From Bacillus aerolatus (GTDB lineage: Bacteria > Bacillota > Bacilli > Bacillales > Domibacillaceae): a DNA stretch of 64,000 nt. The DNA lies in assembly GCF_009183655.1 (NCBI RefSeq), contig NZ_WEIO01000011.1, forward strand, positions 96,436-160,435, given 5' to 3'. Shown piece by piece: positions 34,261 through 43,086 of the stretch. The notes under the pieces were generated by a model. The model was not told where the DNA came from, made no database searches, and was given only the letters and a program-made list of their open reading frames with translations. Position 1 is the first letter of the stretch. The number at the start of each line of letters is the position of its first letter. The position numbers and the translations under genes are program-made.

Positions 34261-34840
34261 ATATAGCTTGTTTCTTTTTTTGCACGAAGCGATAAGCGAG
34301 GTAAATGATGATAATGAGCAATCCACCCGCAAGTGTTAGCAGTGTAAAGTTTTCTTCAATAAATGACTTTGCCTGCGCGCCGAGCCAGAAAATAATTAAA
34401 CCTTCCAGGAAAAAGCGAAGACCGCGCCCGACGAGTGACCAGAGCAGAAGGACTCTGATACGAACCTTAGCGACACCTGAAAAGACAGTGAACACTTTAT
34501 AAGGAATGGGAGTGAATCCGGCAATCAAAATAGCGATAGGGCCGTATTTGTCAAAAAGATCTTCTACTTTTGTGATGGTTTCTTCGGAGATAAACTTACG
34601 CAAGACAGGGCGGCCAAGCTTGCGGCCGATGAACCAGCCAAGTATAGCACCGAGAACAGAGGCAATTGTTGTGTACAAAGCAAAAAGCAGAGCCTTGTCT
34701 GGATCCGCGAGAGCCAGGGGCAGCAAAATGACATCCGGAGGAATAGGAAAGAAGGAAGATTCAGTAAATGCAACAATAATTAATCCTAAAACCCCATATT
34801 CCAGCAGCCACTCTTCAAAGTGGTGAATCAATTCAGACAT
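34259..34840 (-). CDS. DedA/VTT-family membrane protein
   Basis: 193 residues with the VTT (SNARE-associated) domain: TESSFFPIPPDVILLPLAL, GAILGWFIGRKLGRPVL and AGFTPIPYKVFTVFSGVAKV, plus four to five transmembrane segments. DedA proteins act as lipid-carrier flippases/scramblases (undecaprenyl phosphate or phospholipid). The proline-rich FTPIPYK variant resembles the YqaA-type branch. ATG at 34840 follows AAAGGAG at a somewhat long distance. Stop codon lies at the edge of repeat copy 5. Confidence 0.85.
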   Translation of the reverse strand: MSELIHHFEEWLLEYGVLGLIIVAFTESSFFPIPPDVILLPLALADPDKALLFALYTTIASVLGAILGWFIGRKLGRPVLRKFISEETITKVEDLFDKYGPIAILIAGFTPIPYKVFTVFSGVAKVRIRVLLLWSLVGRGLRFFLEGLIIFWLGAQAKSFIEENFTLLTLAGGLLIIIIYLAYRFVQKKKQAI

Positions 34841-34916
34841 GTAAAAGAATTCTCCTTTAATTAAATTAACCACATGAATTATATCATTATTCATTTATGT
34901 GAACCAGCAGGAGCCC

Positions 34917-34966
34917 ATTAAAAAATCAGCCGAGATAAGAATCTCGAGCTGATTTTTTTAATGGGG
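34917..34966. terminator. Bidirectional terminator near the glycosyltransferase 3' end
   Basis: AAAAAATCAGC-CGAGAT and ATCTCGAGCTGATTTTTT arms around a short loop; the glycosyltransferase stop codon lies inside it. Confidence 0.8.
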
Positions 34967-36089
34967 AGACATATGTTTTTGCTTTACTCGTAAGCACAGT
35001 TAGTAAGCTGTTTTCTATATTCATTTCTTTTTCAAGATGGTAATATGCAAGCCGCCTATACCACTTGTTCATTTCTATTTCATTGTCGATCACTTGAATG
35101 ATCTGCAGCTCTATGGACTGTTGCACATCTATTTCATAAATAAGCCGGTGTTTTTTCAAATAGTCCATATTGATTTCTTCCTGGCCTGGCAAAGCTCCAA
35201 GAACAAATACGGGAAGAGATTTTTCCAGTACCTCTGTAATAGTAATGCCACCCGGCTTTGTGATAATAGCAGAGGCTTCTTCGTAGAAACGGTTCATTTT
35301 TGCCCGGCAGTTCGTATATGCAATAGGTTCTATTTTTTTATGCTGGAGAGAACGAAGCCAATCAAAAAGTTTTTTGTTATTTCCGCAAAGTATTTTATAA
35401 GAGTAAGTGGGCTTTTCGACAGTCAATCGTTCAATCAATGTAGTTAAATGACCAAGGCCGCTATTGCCGCCCGCGATTAAAACGTATTTCCCTGACAAAT
35501 CATTTGCCGGTTTGCTAAAGGCAGGGTGAATGGGTATGCCTGTGACAAATACTTGCTCTTGCTTCAGTGAATATTTTTTAATCAGCTGTTCTTTTGCCTC
35601 CTGGTGAGGAACGAAGTGGAAATCAATATGCGTTTTTCCCCAAATGTCGTTCATGAAAAAGTCTGTATATACATTTATAACAGGCACATCCGTCTTTCCC
35701 TGCCTTTTAAGATTGTTTAGTAATTTAGATGGATAGCAATGTGTGCAAATGATAAAGTCCGGTGCTTCTTCTTTAATGAATTTCTCCATCCGCCATTCAA
35801 AATATTTATCCCAAAAACAGACGGAAAAACGGGGAAAGCTGCTTTCCTTTCGCTTTCCAGGAGAAATAAAAGAATGATAAAACTTGCTGTAAGAAACTGG
35901 ATTTCGGCTGATCCATTTTATATAAGCGTGTGAGACAATCGATTCTATACCGCTGTGGAAATGGCTTAAGCAATCAATCATCTTTACATCAATCTTTTCT
36001 TCAAGACTTGATAAATGGCTAATAATAGCTTCAGCAGCTTTATGGTGCCCAGAAGGCATGCGGAAAAGCGGCAGTAATAAAATCTTCAT
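34926..36089 (-). CDS. MGDG synthase/UgtP-like glycosyltransferase
   Basis: 387 residues, GT28-type. N-terminal MPSGHHKAAEAIISHL is the glycine/histidine loop of monogalactosyldiacylglycerol synthases and UgtP; the C-terminal half has YVLIAGGNSGLGHL and AIITKPGGITITEVLE, the nucleotide-sugar site. It likely glycosylates diacylglycerol or a related lipid at the inner membrane face. ATG at 36089 behind AAAGGAGATATCG. In a row with a DedA protein and a polysaccharide deacetylase, which suggests envelope glycolipid handling. The acceptor is not determined. Confidence 0.83.
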   Translation of the reverse strand: MKILLLPLFRMPSGHHKAAEAIISHLSSLEEKIDVKMIDCLSHFHSGIESIVSHAYIKWISRNPVSYSKFYHSFISPGKRKESSFPRFSVCFWDKYFEWRMEKFIKEEAPDFIICTHCYPSKLLNNLKRQGKTDVPVINVYTDFFMNDIWGKTHIDFHFVPHQEAKEQLIKKYSLKQEQVFVTGIPIHPAFSKPANDLSGKYVLIAGGNSGLGHLTTLIERLTVEKPTYSYKILCGNNKKLFDWLRSLQHKKIEPIAYTNCRAKMNRFYEEASAIITKPGGITITEVLEKSLPVFVLGALPGQEEINMDYLKKHRLIYEIDVQQSIELQIIQVIDNEIEMNKWYRRLAYYHLEKEMNIENSLLTVLTSKAKTYVSPLKKSARDSYLG

Positions 36090-36103
36090 AGGCGATATCT
36101 CCT

Positions 36104-36700
36104 TTAGTGCTGAATATGAGAAGCTGTTTTCTTGGATTTTCTCCATTTGTAAAATAACTGAATCAAAAATCCGGCAAAAAGAACTGCGCCGGCTATTGTT
36201 AAATAAACAGGTTCGATCTTTACGTATGAGCTGGCCACATAACCAATCAGCATATAAAACAATACCCACAAGAGAGAGCCTGAAACAGAAAGAACGATGA
36301 ACCAGGTTAGAGAAAACTTAGACAAACCTGAGAAGTATGGGTTGAATTGGCGGATGCCAGGAATAAAGAAGCCGGCAAAAAGAGACTTCTTCATGTCCCA
36401 ATGCAAGGCGAGTTTCTGCCAGCGTCCTTTGTTCATACCTAAATATTTACCGTAACGCTCGAGCAGTGGTTTGCCGATTTTGCGCCCGAGAATATAACTC
36501 GTCAGCATGCCGGCAAGCGCGCCTGTGGAGATGCACAGCCAGGCCGAAATAAAGGAAATTCTATTGTTTTTGGCTAAAATGCCAATATACACAAATAAAC
36601 TTTCTTCGGGCACGGGAATTCCGACAATGCCGAAAAAGCCAACGATAAATAAAATGATGTAGCCGTATTCAGAGAGATAGTGAAGAATTTGCGATTCCAT
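36104..36700 (-). CDS. DedA-family membrane protein (second)
   Basis: 198 residues with IVGIPVPEESLFVYIGIL, TSYILGRKIGKPLLERYG and FFIPGIRQFNPYFSGLSKFS, the conserved DedA blocks, in about five hydrophobic segments. Probable lipid-carrier translocase. ATG behind AAGGAG; only 14 bases separate its stop from the glycosyltransferase ATG, and one base separates its ATG from the deacetylase stop, so the three are cotranscribed. Confidence 0.87.
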   Translation of the reverse strand: MESQILHYLSEYGYIILFIVGFFGIVGIPVPEESLFVYIGILAKNNRISFISAWLCISTGALAGMLTSYILGRKIGKPLLERYGKYLGMNKGRWQKLALHWDMKKSLFAGFFIPGIRQFNPYFSGLSKFSLTWFIVLSVSGSLLWVLFYMLIGYVASSYVKIEPVYLTIAGAVLFAGFLIQLFYKWRKSKKTASHIQH

Positions 36701-36701
36701 A

Positions 36702-37427
36702 TTACTCCTTACCTCGAGCCGGTGGATTCAGAATGGTGTGAACAGTGACAAACTGATAGTCTGCTGATTTTTCATCCGCCAGAAAAATCTCTAGAGCCTT
36801 CAGTGTATTTTCAGGAGCGCGCACATCGGCTCCCAATGTCGTGCCGCTGTCATGAAGAGTGATAATTGCCCCGCTTTTTCTTGCCTCTTTTAATAAAGAG
36901 GCAAGTTTCGGGGGATTAACATTCGCTTTCCAATCCCCTGGAATAGCTGTCCACATAACCGTTTGCAAGGGTTGTGAGGATGAAAGAGTGAATAAGTTAA
37001 AATGGCCCCACGGCGGTCTGTAATACATTGGCTGCTCACCCGTTATTTTTTGAATAGATGCCTGTGCCTTTTTTAATTGCCTTTTAAATAAAAAAGGAGG
37101 AAGGAGCCAATTGGACAAGTGCACATCATTGTGGAGGCCGATTGTGTGACCGCGGTTTTGTATGTCTTGAACAATGTTAGGAAAGGCGCGTGCTTTTGAA
37201 CCAACAACAAAAAATGTTGCTTTGGCATGATGCTGTTCAAGTAACTCAAGCAATAATGGTGTGTAAATCGGATCTGGACCATCGTCAAACGTTAAGGCAA
37301 TCATATTTTCTCTATTCCCATATTTATGTATTCCTATTCCAAATATACGAATGAACACGGTGGGCCCGACTGTGTAAAGGAAGACAAACGTGAGAATGAG
37401 GGCTGCTGTGATCATAAACAACTTCAT
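36702..37427 (-). CDS. Polysaccharide deacetylase family protein
   Basis: 241 residues: an N-terminal signal-anchor helix (about 3-23) and a NodB domain with MIALTFDDGPDPIYTP (catalytic base and metal Asp), GHTIGLHNDVH (metal histidines), RPPWG and ITLHDSG. It acts outside the membrane on an N-acetylated glycan or glycolipid. The ribosome site AAAGGA touches the first ATG (37427), so initiation four codons later is possible. First gene of the operon with DedA and the glycosyltransferase. Confidence 0.85.
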   Translation of the reverse strand: MKLFMITAALILTFVFLYTVGPTVFIRIFGIGIHKYGNRENMIALTFDDGPDPIYTPLLLELLEQHHAKATFFVVGSKARAFPNIVQDIQNRGHTIGLHNDVHLSNWLLPPFLFKRQLKKAQASIQKITGEQPMYYRPPWGHFNLFTLSSSQPLQTVMWTAIPGDWKANVNPPKLASLLKEARKSGAIITLHDSGTTLGADVRAPENTLKALEIFLADEKSADYQFVTVHTILNPPARGKE

Positions 37428-37515
37428 TCCTTTGCTAAAAAGCTTTAAAAGTGATTTTTTCTATATTCTATGCTTTTGAAATTTTCTCCTGCCACTAAAA
37501 AAAATAAAAGAAAAA

Positions 37516-37558
37516 AGAGGGTGACCAGGCCGCTATCAGTCCGGTTCGTCCTCTTTAT
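37516..37558 (-). terminator. Terminator of the CNNM-CBS gene
   Basis: On the minus strand AAGAGG ... GGACTG / CGGCCTGG ... CCTCTT with TTTTTTCTTTT after it. Confidence 0.7.
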
Positions 37559-37566
37559 GATTGATC

Positions 37567-38937
37567 TTATAAAACAGCTTTTGATTCAGCCAGCGGCAGA
37601 CGCGGCTGTTTATCAGGAAGAAGGGTCTCTTCTAGCTGCACCTGCGGCTTTTTTTGCACTTCGACGTATTTAATTTGGCGGTCTTCCATTTCTTTAATCG
37701 TGAACAGGTAGCCATTGTAATCAATGATGTCCCCCTGAGACGCTTCATAGTTTTCGGTAAGAATCCAGCCGCCAATTGTATCAATGTCCTCATCTTCCAT
37801 ACTAAGTTCAAGAAGAGAGTTGATGTCATTGATTAGCACTTTGCCATCGATAACATAATGGGCTTCAGTTATTTTTTGAACTAGGGGAACTTCATCAGCA
37901 TCGAATTCATCTTGAATTTCGCCAACGATTTCTTCCAAAATGTCTTCAACGGTAACGAGACCCGACGTGCCGCCGTATTCGTCCATTAAAACAGCCATTT
38001 GGATGCGTTCTTTTTGTAATTTAACGAGCAGTTCGTGAATAGGAACAGAATCAATGACACGGATAATCGGGCGCACGTATTGCTCAAGTAAAAGGTTTCC
38101 TTTTTCTTTTTGCTTCACATAGTCAGTCAGCACTTCCTTAAAATTGACGAGTCCCACTACATGGTCTTTATCGCCGTTAATAATGGGGTAACGTGTAAAC
38201 CTTTCTTCGCGGACAACTTCAATAAACTGTTGAATGGTCATTTCTTTAGAGAGAGTCACCATTTCTGTGCGCGGCACCATAATTTCTTTGGCAATACGGT
38301 CGTCAAACTCAAAAATATTATTCACGTATTTAAATTCGGAAAGGTTAATTTCACCGCTTTTTAAGCTTTCTGATAAAATCATGCGAAGCTCTTCTTCCGT
38401 ATGGGCAGCTTCTTTATCTGAAGCAGGTTTAATGCCGAACAGACCGGTAATAAGGCGGGCTGCCCCGTTAAGTGTCCATATAAAAGGGTACATTGCTTTA
38501 TAAAATAGAATCAGCGGCCGGGCAAGAGCAAGCGTTAACGCTTCTGCTTTTTGAATAGCCAATGTTTTTGGTGCAAGTTCCCCTACGACTACGTGGAGGA
38601 ATGTAATAATGAAAAACGCTGCTCCCACGACGATCACATGGGAAAGGGAAGCGGGAATGTGGAGAAAGTCCATAAGCGGGTTTAAAATCCCGGCCATGGC
38701 AGGTTCCCCAATCCAGCCAAGAGCAAGAGCTGTCATCGTAATGCCAAGCTGACAAGCCGACAAGTATTCATCGAGACTGGAAATAACAAGCTTCGCAGCA
38801 GACGCTCTCGGATGGCCTTCTTCCAATAGCTGATGAATCCGGGAACTGCGAACTTTTACGATAGCAAATTCTGAAACAACGAAAAAAGCAGTCAAAGCTA
38901 TAAGGATGACGATGAGCACCAGGTTAAATATGTCCAA
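37567..38937 (-). CDS. CNNM/CBS-domain membrane protein (hemolysin C/CorC-like, MpfA type)
   Basis: 456 residues: N-terminal CNNM (DUF21) membrane domain with about four helices (AFFVVSEFAIVKVRSSRI, GELAPKTLAIQKAE), a CBS pair (VPRTEMVTLSKEM; DEYGGTSGLVTVEDILEEIVGEI) and a C-terminal CorC_HlyC domain. B. subtilis relatives such as MpfA export magnesium. The start is TTG at 38937 with GAGGAAAC upstream; no ATG fits. It lies downstream of mgtE on the same strand and has a long structured leader, so regulation by magnesium or a related signal is plausible. Confidence 0.88.
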   Translation of the reverse strand: MDIFNLVLIVILIALTAFFVVSEFAIVKVRSSRIHQLLEEGHPRASAAKLVISSLDEYLSACQLGITMTALALGWIGEPAMAGILNPLMDFLHIPASLSHVIVVGAAFFIITFLHVVVGELAPKTLAIQKAEALTLALARPLILFYKAMYPFIWTLNGAARLITGLFGIKPASDKEAAHTEEELRMILSESLKSGEINLSEFKYVNNIFEFDDRIAKEIMVPRTEMVTLSKEMTIQQFIEVVREERFTRYPIINGDKDHVVGLVNFKEVLTDYVKQKEKGNLLLEQYVRPIIRVIDSVPIHELLVKLQKERIQMAVLMDEYGGTSGLVTVEDILEEIVGEIQDEFDADEVPLVQKITEAHYVIDGKVLINDINSLLELSMEDEDIDTIGGWILTENYEASQGDIIDYNGYLFTIKEMEDRQIKYVEVQKKPQVQLEETLLPDKQPRLPLAESKAVL

Positions 38938-39128
38938 GTAGTTTCCTCAGCCCGTTAAAATAACGGACAAGGAGTCACCTCCTGTAAAGTAAAATTACCT
39001 GATTGCAAAAATCAATCTTTCACTTTCTTCACTTAACAAGCCGCCTTTTTATGAAAGGAGGCATATGGGAGAATTTACATTGAACGTTCATTGTCCCATC
39101 GAATCACCCCTTAACGCTCTTGAACTGT
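38937..39128 (-). promoter_or_regulatory. Structured ~190-base 5' leader of the CNNM-CBS gene (possible riboswitch or attenuator)
   Basis: Transcribed from the promoter at 39136-39164. On the minus strand, in order: ATGGGA / TCCCAT enclosing TGAACGTTCA; GCC-CCTTT / AAAAGG-GGC; GATTG / CAATC; GTAA / TTAC; AGGAG-GTGA-CTCCT, with the Shine-Dalgarno of a short upstream ORF in the 5' arm and a GNRA-type loop; then GTCCGTTA-TTT-TAACGGGC just before the main ribosome site. It does not match the M-box, T-box or yybP-ykoY motifs that I know. Confidence 0.55.
38947..38970 (-). CDS. Seven-codon upstream ORF (leader peptide) before the CNNM-CBS gene
   Basis: AGGAGG (38978-38983 on the minus strand) stands exactly seven bases before TTG TCC GTT ATT TTA ACG GGC TGA, encoding MSVILTG. 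The stop is nine bases before the TTG start of the CNNM gene, in the same frame. The best ribosome site in the region belongs to this mini-ORF, not to the main gene, suggesting translational coupling. Confidence 0.5.
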   Translation of the reverse strand: MSVILTG

Positions 39129-39135
39129 TACCAAT

Positions 39136-39164
39136 ATTATAATAAATACTGATTTTTCAGTCAA
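39136..39164 (-). promoter_or_regulatory. SigA promoter of the CNNM-CBS gene
   Basis: On the minus strand TTGACT, 17-base spacer, TATAAT; near consensus. Transcription would begin near 39128, about 190 bases before the start codon. Confidence 0.75.
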
Positions 39165-39218
39165 ATTAGAGATACTATTTTATATGTTTGAAAAAAGGGG
39201 AGTATGTCAGTTCCTTCT

Positions 39219-40577
39219 TCACATTAATTGGTGTAAAAACCAAGAAGCGATGGTGAAATAAGTAATTAATGAGAAGATGTCATTAATCGTTGTAATGAGC
39301 GGTCCGGAGGCAACAGCCGGATCAATATTTAATTTATAAAGAATTAACGGAATGACCGTACCGGCCAGCGTTCCAATAATGAGCGTCAGCAGCAGAGAAG
39401 AACTCACAACAACTCCTAATATGGCGCTTCCCTGCCAGAAAAAAGCGATCAGGAAAATTAATAAACCGCATATGACTCCTATGATCATACCGACGCCAAA
39501 CTCCCGAGCTATCAGCCTTACTACCGTTTTCATATCAATATCGCGAGAAGCTAAACCACGTACAACAACAGCGAGTGACTGGGTGCCTGTGTTGCCGGTC
39601 ATTCCGGCAATCATCGGCATAAAGAATGTTAAAGCAACGACTTGCTGCAGTGTATCTTCAAAGCCGGAAATGATACTGCCTGAAAGGAGACCGATAAACA
39701 ATAGTAAAATGAGCCACGGTAAACGGCGGAAAGCAGCCACGGTTGCTTTCGTGTCAAAGTCAATTGATTTACCTGATGCAGAAAGCTTTTCGATATCTTC
39801 ATTCGCCTCTTGAATGACAACGTCGATGATGTCATCAAACGTAACGATTCCGACGAGCACATTACCTTCGTCCACGACAGGGATAGCGAGAAAGTCATAC
39901 CGTTCGATCAGGCGGGCAATTTCTTCCTGGTCCGTATAGACAGAAACCGAAATGACGCGGCCATACATCACATCGCTTACTTTTTCATTCGTATCAGCTA
40001 TTAGCATGTCGCGGTATGAAACCACGCCTACGAGCTTTTTTTGCGCATCGATTACATATAAATAGTTTATTGTTTCCGCAAATTCGGCGAAGCTTTTGAG
40101 TTTGTCAACTGCTTCACGAACAGTAAATGTATCGCGAATCCAGACGAATCGATTCGTCATAATCCGCCCGGCAGTTTCCGGCGGATAAGCCATCATACTT
40201 TCAATGATCGTGGATTCTTCTTTTTTCATCCCGGCAAGAAACAATTTAATTTTTTCAGGGGACATATCATCAAGCAGAGAAGCGAGGTCATCATTATCCA
40301 TATCATCAAGGACTTTACGGGATCGTTCTTTCCCCACTTTTTTCAGCACAGCCATCTGGTCTTCATTTTCAAGTTCCTGAATCATATCAGTTAGAACAGG
40401 AATGCTGAGCTGAAGCAGAAAGCGTGTCTGGTGCTTTTCGGGCAGACTCGTGTAAATGGCTGCCATATCATAAGGATGCAGCTCATCCAGCAATTTTTGC
40501 AGTTCTATCTTTTTTCCTTCTTTTAACGCTTTTATAATAAGAAGTGTCATTTGATCTTCAGTTAAATTGTGCAACAT
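39219..40577 (-). CDS. mgtE: Magnesium channel/transporter MgtE
   Basis: 452 residues: N-terminal helical domain (HPYDMAAIYTSLPEKHQ; MDNDDLASLLDDMSPEK), a CBS pair (TAGRIMTNRFVWI; FDDIIDVVIQEANED), and five C-terminal transmembrane helices with the pore segment GMTGNTGTQSLAVVVRGLA. It is a magnesium-gated dimeric channel. The ATG at 40577 has GGAGGG six bases upstream, so I prefer it to the ATG two codons earlier. I see no M-box leader in the short gap before it. Confidence 0.92.
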   Translation of the reverse strand: MLHNLTEDQMTLLIIKALKEGKKIELQKLLDELHPYDMAAIYTSLPEKHQTRFLLQLSIPVLTDMIQELENEDQMAVLKKVGKERSRKVLDDMDNDDLASLLDDMSPEKIKLFLAGMKKEESTIIESMMAYPPETAGRIMTNRFVWIRDTFTVREAVDKLKSFAEFAETINYLYVIDAQKKLVGVVSYRDMLIADTNEKVSDVMYGRVISVSVYTDQEEIARLIERYDFLAIPVVDEGNVLVGIVTFDDIIDVVIQEANEDIEKLSASGKSIDFDTKATVAAFRRLPWLILLLFIGLLSGSIISGFEDTLQQVVALTFFMPMIAGMTGNTGTQSLAVVVRGLASRDIDMKTVVRLIAREFGVGMIIGVICGLLIFLIAFFWQGSAILGVVVSSSLLLTLIIGTLAGTVIPLILYKLNIDPAVASGPLITTINDIFSLITYFTIASWFLHQLM

Positions 40578-40768
40578 AAGCATCCCTCCGTGCTGAGAAC
40601 AGCCGATTCTTCCCCATTATAAAACGAAAGGGGAAAGAAAGTGAAAAAGAATCTTGCATTTATTAGATTTTAACATACGAGTTTTTGATTTATTTTGCTA
40701 AAATAGAAAGTATAACAAATTGACACGGAAAAGGTTTTGTATTTTGGAGAAAATCGGAGGTCATCGCT

Positions 40769-41542
40769 TTGAGAAGCCAGGGGACTATGAAAGAGCTTAT
40801 TTATGTTCATTTAAATACGGCTCACCAATATGCAATTTCATATGGGATTGATTTTCATGATTTCGTTCGAAGCCTCTCGCAAGAACTGAATCATCTGCTT
40901 TTGTTAAAGCATGAGTTTAGTGGAGCGGATTTTAACATGCACACGCGGCTTGGCTATGTGGATGCGGCGGACATCAAAAGCCTGCTTAAAGAACCAATCG
41001 CCGAATACGGAGATTTCTGCTGGATGGATTTTGATGACATGGAAGGGCTCAATGAACTGGAGGGAAGAGAGATCGCCGAGCTGCTCTATCTTGGTCACTG
41101 TAAACACCATTTGCGGGCGCCTTTTTACAGTAAATTGAACAATCGCTATGCCTATCTTTCTGAAGACGATGAGTGGTTTAATAAAACGTATTATCGCTAT
41201 CTTCCTGATTTTTATTCTATGCTCGGTCAGGCTATTTCGTTCAAGCTCGGTTACTTCAGAAGCGAGAAATCTTTTTTTGCCTTGAAAAAAGGTACACCGT
41301 TTCCTTCGATTCCGAAAGAAATGATTGCCTCTTTTACGGATAAAATGAAAGAAGGTATGGTGATTTCGTTAACGAAAACGATTCAGAGCCGGACGAAAGT
41401 GGAGGTGCCGGTATGGGTGGTCGGAGACTATATTAATATGGATGAAATGTTTGATGAGTATGTCATTCATTATAAAAAATCACCAGACGGATATTTCGAA
41501 TTTGATAAAAAGGCGCATGAATGGAGCGTTACTTCCAAATAG
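40769..41542 (+). CDS. Hypothetical protein (257 aa)
   Basis: A soluble, charged and aromatic-rich protein with no signal peptide, membrane helix or known catalytic motif that I can see. Notable stretches are FCWMDFDDMEGLNELEGR and LLYLGHCKHHL, the latter a possible metal site with one cysteine and two histidines. TTG start eight bases after GGAGG; an ATG at 40787 is the alternative. Divergent from mgtE, with a strong terminator after it. I cannot name a family. Confidence 0.75.
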   Translation: MRSQGTMKELIYVHLNTAHQYAISYGIDFHDFVRSLSQELNHLLLLKHEFSGADFNMHTRLGYVDAADIKSLLKEPIAEYGDFCWMDFDDMEGLNELEGREIAELLYLGHCKHHLRAPFYSKLNNRYAYLSEDDEWFNKTYYRYLPDFYSMLGQAISFKLGYFRSEKSFFALKKGTPFPSIPKEMIASFTDKMKEGMVISLTKTIQSRTKVEVPVWVVGDYINMDEMFDEYVIHYKKSPDGYFEFDKKAHEWSVTSK

Positions 41543-41548
41543 AAAAAG

Positions 41549-41592
41549 AACCCCCGAATGAGCTGTTATTTGCTCATTCGGGGGTTTCTTTT
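41549..41592 (+). terminator. Strong terminator of the 257-aa gene
   Basis: AACCCCCGAATGAGC, loop, GCTCATTCGGGGGTT followed by TCTTTT. Confidence 0.9.
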
Positions 41593-41597
41593 AGAGG

Positions 41598-41648
41598 TTG
41601 TTCAAAAAGTCCGGAAAAAATACCTGTCGAATTTCCGCTCTTTTTGAA
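41598..41648 (-). terminator. Inverted repeat, probable terminator of the symporter gene
   Basis: TTCAAAAAGTCCGGAAA and TTTCCG-CTCTTTTTGAA arms; on the minus strand it lies just after the stop at 41664. Confidence 0.55.
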
Positions 41649-41663
41649 CATGGGCTTTTAATG

Positions 41664-42815
41664 TTATTTATTTAATTTATCAACAATAGCAGTGAGCGCA
41701 CCGTCTCCTGTGACGTTGCAGGCAGTTCCGAAGCTGTCTTGCGCGAGGTAAAGGGCGATCATTAATGAAAGCATTGTTGAATTAAAACCGAGCATCGTGT
41801 CAAGCAGTCCGATTGCTGCCATAACAGCCCCGCCCGGAACGCCGGGTGCAGCGACCATTGTAATGCCGAGCATTAAGATGAATGGCAGCATGCTTCCGAA
41901 AGAATAAGCTTCATTTTGCAAAAGCATAACAGCCATCGCACAGCTGACAAGCGTAATCGTGCTGCCCGATAAGTGAATAGTAGCGAGAAGCGGGACGGAA
42001 AAATCAGCAATTCGCTCTTTTGCCCCAATTTTTTTTGCCCGGTCAAGAGTAACGGGAATTGTTGAGGCAGATGACTGCGTACCAAGGGCAGTAAAGTAAG
42101 CCGGCAGCATCGTTTTCAGCATAGTGAATGGGTTCTGCTTTCTCAACGTGCCGGCAGCCGTGTACTGAACGCATAAGTATAAAATATGAAGAATAATAAT
42201 CATAACAAAGACTTTCGCAAATACACTTATGATGGCACTCACTTGTCCGCCTTGTGTCATGTTGGCAAAGATACCGAAAATATGAATCGGCAAAAGTGGA
42301 ATAATGATTTTTTCAATAATCATTTCGACGATCTCACGAAACTCAACCATCACATTTTGCAAGGTATTTCCTTTGAGAGCCGCCATGCCGAGACCGAGGG
42401 CAAAAGCGAGCAAAAGTGCGGTCATTACGCCCATAATTGGTGCCATTTCCACTTCGAAAAATGGTTTCAACAGCGCTTTTGATGGATCATCAAACGCTTT
42501 GGACGCTTGATTTGATAAAATGGCCGGATAGAGCGCCTGAGCGGCAAAGAAAGCAAGCAGTCCAGCAATAATCGTGGAAAGGTAAGCGATGGCTGTTGTC
42601 ATTCCAAGAAGTTTGCCTGCCCCTCTGCCAATCGAGCCGATGCCGGGAGCGATAAAGCCGATAATAATCAGTGGGATCGCAAATCCAAGGAAATTTCCAA
42701 ACAATCCATTAAAAGTAGCAAGCACTCTGATAAACCACTCAGGGGTAAAAGTGCCTATTATAATACCTGCTATAATAGCCAGTATAATTCTTGGCAATAA
42801 ACCGAAGCGTTTCAT
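41664..42815 (-). CDS. Dicarboxylate/amino acid:cation symporter (DAACS family)
   Basis: 383 residues, about eight transmembrane helices plus two hairpins. It has FTALGTQSSASTIPVTL (serine-rich hairpin) and DSFGTACNVTGDGALTAIV (the last-helix substrate region) and a middle MTQGG motif. It belongs to the GltP/DctA/SstT family but is shorter than TcyP at 31923. Substrate probably a dicarboxylate or small amino acid. ATG at 42815 seven bases after AGGAGG. A glutamate/serine preference cannot be told from sequence. Confidence 0.85.
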   Translation of the reverse strand: MKRFGLLPRIILAIIAGIIIGTFTPEWFIRVLATFNGLFGNFLGFAIPLIIIGFIAPGIGSIGRGAGKLLGMTTAIAYLSTIIAGLLAFFAAQALYPAILSNQASKAFDDPSKALLKPFFEVEMAPIMGVMTALLLAFALGLGMAALKGNTLQNVMVEFREIVEMIIEKIIIPLLPIHIFGIFANMTQGGQVSAIISVFAKVFVMIIILHILYLCVQYTAAGTLRKQNPFTMLKTMLPAYFTALGTQSSASTIPVTLDRAKKIGAKERIADFSVPLLATIHLSGSTITLVSCAMAVMLLQNEAYSFGSMLPFILMLGITMVAAPGVPGGAVMAAIGLLDTMLGFNSTMLSLMIALYLAQDSFGTACNVTGDGALTAIVDKLNK

Positions 42816-43086
42816 GATGTGTCCTCCTAGAACAAACAAATGTATTTTTCTAAGAGGATTATACATGCTGTACAGGTGAAAGTTAATAGAAAAAAGAATA
42901 AAAATAAAATTCTGATTATTCATTTCGGGTGATTGAAGAGTTTTAATAAGCAGTTTTTCAAAAAAAGCAGATAAGGGATCGTTGGAAATCGGGAGGATAG
43001 TTGCACGGAAATGTTGTTTTTCTTTACTTAAAGCATGGTAGAATAGAAAACAATGAAAATTTTCATTTACTTATTGGAGGGTTATT

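Noticed and set aside
38937..39128. M-box (magnesium) or T-box riboswitch
   Set aside because: The conserved GGTGAGGCTCC of the M-box and the AGGGTGGNACCGCG of the T-box are absent; only a general structured leader is claimed.
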